Origin: Mesobacillus harenae
GTDB lineage: Bacteria > Bacillota > Bacilli > Bacillales > Cytobacillaceae
Assembly (NCBI RefSeq): GCF_013343715.1
Contig: NZ_JABUNR010000006.1
Location: 1-64,000, forward strand
Length of the DNA: 64,000 nucleotides
Direction: 5' to 3'
Position 1 is the stretch's first letter, and each line of letters opens with the position of its first letter. Shown here piece after piece: positions 61,826 to 64,000 of this stretch. Position numbers and translations under genes: made by a program. The notes beneath the pieces were generated by a model that was given only the letters and a program-made list of their open reading frames with translations, made no database searches and was not told where the DNA came from.

Positions 61826-62536
61826 TTGTTAAGCGTAAAAGATGTTGATTCTGGCTATGGAAATATACAAATATTAAACGGGTTATCTCTTGAGGCTCGA
61901 AAAAACCAACTAACATTGCTTATTGGCCCAAATGGGGCAGGTAAATCGACGTTATTAAAAACAATATATGGATTTGTAAAAACGACGAATGGTACGATTA
62001 CATATGACGGTGAAGAGATTTCAAGTGCTGCATCTCATACTCTTGTTAATCGAGGGATTGGCTTTTTGTTACAACGAGTCAGTGTTTTCCCAGAATTGAC
62101 CGTCGAAGAGAATTTAAAAATGGGTGCCTGGTCATTCAAAAGAGACAAAAATCGGATTAAGGATCGACTAGATTATATGTACGATAAATTTGAGATATTA
62201 AAAACTAAACGACATGAACAAGCTGGATTGTTAAGCGGCGGACAAAAAAGGATTTTGGAAGTATCAAGAACATTGATGTCAAGTCCGCGTATGATTTTGG
62301 TTGATGAGCCTTCCGCAGGGCTATCTCCAAAAATTGCGAAGGAAGTCTATCAGGTGCTACATGACTTGAAGGATGAGGGGATAACCATGCTTATGGTGGA
62401 TCAAAACATCCGCGAGTCAATCCGGTATTCTGATCACGTCTATGTCCTGGAGCAAGGACGTGTTTCTTCAGAAAGTCCCGCTGCTGATATTAAAGATAAC
62501 CTCAAAGAGGTAGTTGAATCATGGCTTAAATTTTAA
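61826..62536 (+). CDS. ABC transporter ATPase 2 (LivF type)
   Basis: A 236-aa ATP-binding subunit. Walker A GPNGAGKST, signature LLSGGQKRILEVSRTLM, Walker B RMILVDEPSAG. The H-loop position reads MVDQNIRE instead of the EHN or EQN of most LivF proteins; Gln is typical. TTG start behind AGGGGGG, 11 bases after the first ATPase gene. Confidence 0.92.
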   Translation: MLSVKDVDSGYGNIQILNGLSLEARKNQLTLLIGPNGAGKSTLLKTIYGFVKTTNGTITYDGEEISSAASHTLVNRGIGFLLQRVSVFPELTVEENLKMGAWSFKRDKNRIKDRLDYMYDKFEILKTKRHEQAGLLSGGQKRILEVSRTLMSSPRMILVDEPSAGLSPKIAKEVYQVLHDLKDEGITMLMVDQNIRESIRYSDHVYVLEQGRVSSESPAADIKDNLKEVVESWLKF

Positions 62537-62549
62537 AGGAGGGTCACAA

Positions 62550-63431
62550 ATGGAAGCGTTTCTAGCTCAATTAACAAACGGGTTAATTATTGGGTGTATT
62601 TATGGATTAATGGCCCTCGGGTTAACGTTAATTTTTGGAGTATTAAAGGTTATTAATTTCGCACACGGTGAATTTTATATGCTGGGTGCCTATATATCTT
62701 ACGTAGTTTCACAAATGCTCGGTTTACATCCAGTACTAGGTATCATAATAGCCGTCTTTGCAGTATTTATTATTGGGATGATAACAGAAAAGGCTCTGTT
62801 AACTCCTATATATGAAAATAAAGTAGACCAGAAGGATGAATATGCCCTATTAATAACGTTTGGCCTATCTATATTTTTAATAAATGCTGCGTTAGTCGTG
62901 TTTGGACCTTACCAAATGAGCCCTCAGCCGTTGGCAAATGGAGTATTTGATTTAGGGGTTCTCTCAGTTAGCTCAGGAAGATTATATGCAGTTATTTTAG
63001 CAGTCATTTTAATGGGGATAACCTTATTTATCATCAATAAAACTTGGTTAGGAACAGCATTAAGAGCTATATCTCAAGATAGAGATTCAAGCACAATCGT
63101 TGGCATAGATGCAAAAGCCCTTGGCAGTATAGCATTCGGTATAGGTGCAGCTATGGCGGCGGGTGCTGGAGCACTATTAGCGCCAGTCTTCTTGGTTTTT
63201 CCAATAATGGGAGTAGTGCCCGCAATCAAGTCATTTGTAATCATTGTTCTAGGCTCAATGGGGTCCGTTAAAGGTGCTATCTATGGAGCACTTATGCTAG
63301 GAGTGATCGAAAGTTTAGGAGTCTTCTTTCTTTCCCCGAGTTACCGCGACGCATACAGTTTTCTCTTATTAATATTAATTTTAGTCTTTAAACCAAAGGG
63401 CTTGTTTGGAGGGTCACAATGGAACAACTAG
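62550..63431 (+). CDS. ABC transporter permease 1 (LivH type)
   Basis: A 293-aa permease with about eight helices. GCIYGLMALGLTLIFGVLKV near the front and GRLYAVILAVILMGITLFII in the middle are characteristic of LivH. ALRAISQDRDSSTIVGIDAK is the coupling loop that contacts the ATPase. I use the ATG at 62550 behind AAAGGAGGG; the frame extends upstream into the LivF gene without a site. Its last 13 bases overlap the next permease. Confidence 0.9.
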   Translation: MEAFLAQLTNGLIIGCIYGLMALGLTLIFGVLKVINFAHGEFYMLGAYISYVVSQMLGLHPVLGIIIAVFAVFIIGMITEKALLTPIYENKVDQKDEYALLITFGLSIFLINAALVVFGPYQMSPQPLANGVFDLGVLSVSSGRLYAVILAVILMGITLFIINKTWLGTALRAISQDRDSSTIVGIDAKALGSIAFGIGAAMAAGAGALLAPVFLVFPIMGVVPAIKSFVIIVLGSMGSVKGAIYGALMLGVIESLGVFFLSPSYRDAYSFLLLILILVFKPKGLFGGSQWNN

Positions 63432-64000
63432 AGAAGAGGATTTTACTAGCATTGTTCTTAATTGCTTTAATACTGCCTTTATTCATGGATGATTACGTTC
63501 TTCACATTATCATTTTATCCTGCTTTTTTATAATGGTTGCATCTAGCTGGAATCTATTGGCTGGGTATTCTGGCCAGGTATCCTTTGCACATATGGCTTT
63601 ATGTGCCATTGGTGCATATTCTTCAGGCTTGATTAGTACACATTTGAATCTTCACCCCTTCTTAACGATTATAATTGGTGCGCTTGCTGCAAGTTTCCTA
63701 GGCCTCATCATTGGAGTACTTACCTTAAGAATGAAAGGAAGCTATTTAGCATTAACGACTATTGCGTTCTCGGAAATTATTAGATTAGTACTAAATCTTG
63801 AGTATAAAGTTACGAATGGAAGTGTAGGTTTAAGTGTCCCTGGTTTATTTGGAGATGTAAGTTCAAAAATACCTTACTACTATACGGCTCTAGGCTTAGT
63901 GTGTTTGGTAGTTTTTAGTATATATAAACTAGTCTATTCCAATTTTGGTTTAACTGTCCGATCTATTAGGGAGGATGAAACTGCTGCAGCCGCAATGGGT
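63419..64000 (+). CDS. ABC transporter permease 2 (LivM type), cut by window edge
   Basis: Starts ATG 63419 with GGAGGG seven bases upstream and is open to the window end (194 codons). MVASSWNLLAGYSGQVSFAH is the LivM signature. It completes the transporter set of binding protein, two ATPases and two permeases. Its C-terminus and any later genes of the operon are outside the window. Confidence 0.9.
   Translation, partial: MEQLEKRILLALFLIALILPLFMDDYVLHIIILSCFFIMVASSWNLLAGYSGQVSFAHMALCAIGAYSSGLISTHLNLHPFLTIIIGALAASFLGLIIGVLTLRMKGSYLALTTIAFSEIIRLVLNLEYKVTNGSVGLSVPGLFGDVSSKIPYYYTALGLVCLVVFSIYKLVYSNFGLTVRSIREDETAAAAMG

Noticed and set aside
1..64000. CRISPR array, tRNA or rRNA genes
   Set aside because: No regularly spaced repeats, no tRNA-like cloverleaf with GTTCGA-type loop and no rRNA-like stretch was noticed by eye; a computational scan could still find a degenerate case.

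Overview
The window looks like chromosomal DNA of an endospore-forming Bacillaceae (Bacillus / Neobacillus / Mesobacillus type). This rests on low G+C, strong AGGAGG ribosome sites with frequent TTG and GTG starts, a Spo0M-like protein, a LysM plus SleB/CwlJ-type cell-wall hydrolase, an FbpB-type Fur-regulated small protein and a yybP-ykoY (manganese) riboswitch. The species cannot be fixed from the sequence. I saw no rRNA, tRNA or CRISPR array.

Region 1 (1-5 kb): the cut end of an IS3-type element, a small zinc-ribbon-like protein, a decayed gene, a SauUSI-type type IV restriction enzyme (PLD nuclease, helicase, DUF3427) and a convergent Nudix hydrolase.

Region 2 (5-20 kb): an organic-acid catabolic block. 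A LysR regulator faces a TRAP-TAXI uptake system, with a T-N11-A dyad at the expected place between them. Next come a two-subunit ADP-forming acyl-CoA synthetase and an acyl-CoA carboxylase built from two different carboxyltransferases, a 73-aa biotin carrier and a biotin carboxylase. An AbrB-type membrane protein with two frameshifts, a flavoprotein and a YeiH-family transporter follow.

Region 3 (20-28.6 kb): a graveyard of duplicated fragments (second Nudix copy, deleted luciferase-like monooxygenase) leads into a sigma-54-controlled flavin monooxygenase cluster. The cluster holds a fusion of a catalytically broken RibB-like domain to an intact riboflavin kinase, a luciferase-like monooxygenase behind a clear -24/-12 promoter, an FAH-family hydrolase, a cyclase-family hydrolase, an FMN reductase and an AcoR-like sigma-54 activator. 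This reads as a self-contained two-component flavin monooxygenase pathway with its own FMN-making enzyme. It is the best candidate for something undescribed.

Region 4 (28.6-50 kb): mixed accessory and housekeeping genes. They include an EamA relic and its intact parent, a two-gene coiled-coil operon, a rifampin ADP-ribosyltransferase, a manganese riboswitch with no exporter gene behind it followed by a Fur-box promoter and fbpB, half a Spo0M, an EamA transporter, a GGDEF protein whose best start is out of frame, an Old Yellow Enzyme plus quinone reductase pair, a cell-wall hydrolase, a CDF transporter, two aldo/keto reductases, GrpB, leuA and a DUF2161 nuclease-fold protein.

Region 5 (50-64 kb): a second carboxylic-acid block behind a TetR-type operator. 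It has a sodium symporter with DUF3311 partner, two AMP-forming acyl-CoA ligases and a third carboxyltransferase with no biotin subunits of its own. A PAS-type sigma-54 activator and a sigma-54-driven branched-chain-amino-acid-type ABC transporter follow and run off the right edge. Three uptake systems, three kinds of acyl-CoA activation and three carboxyltransferases suggest specialised growth on carboxylic acids. The substrates are not readable from sequence alone.
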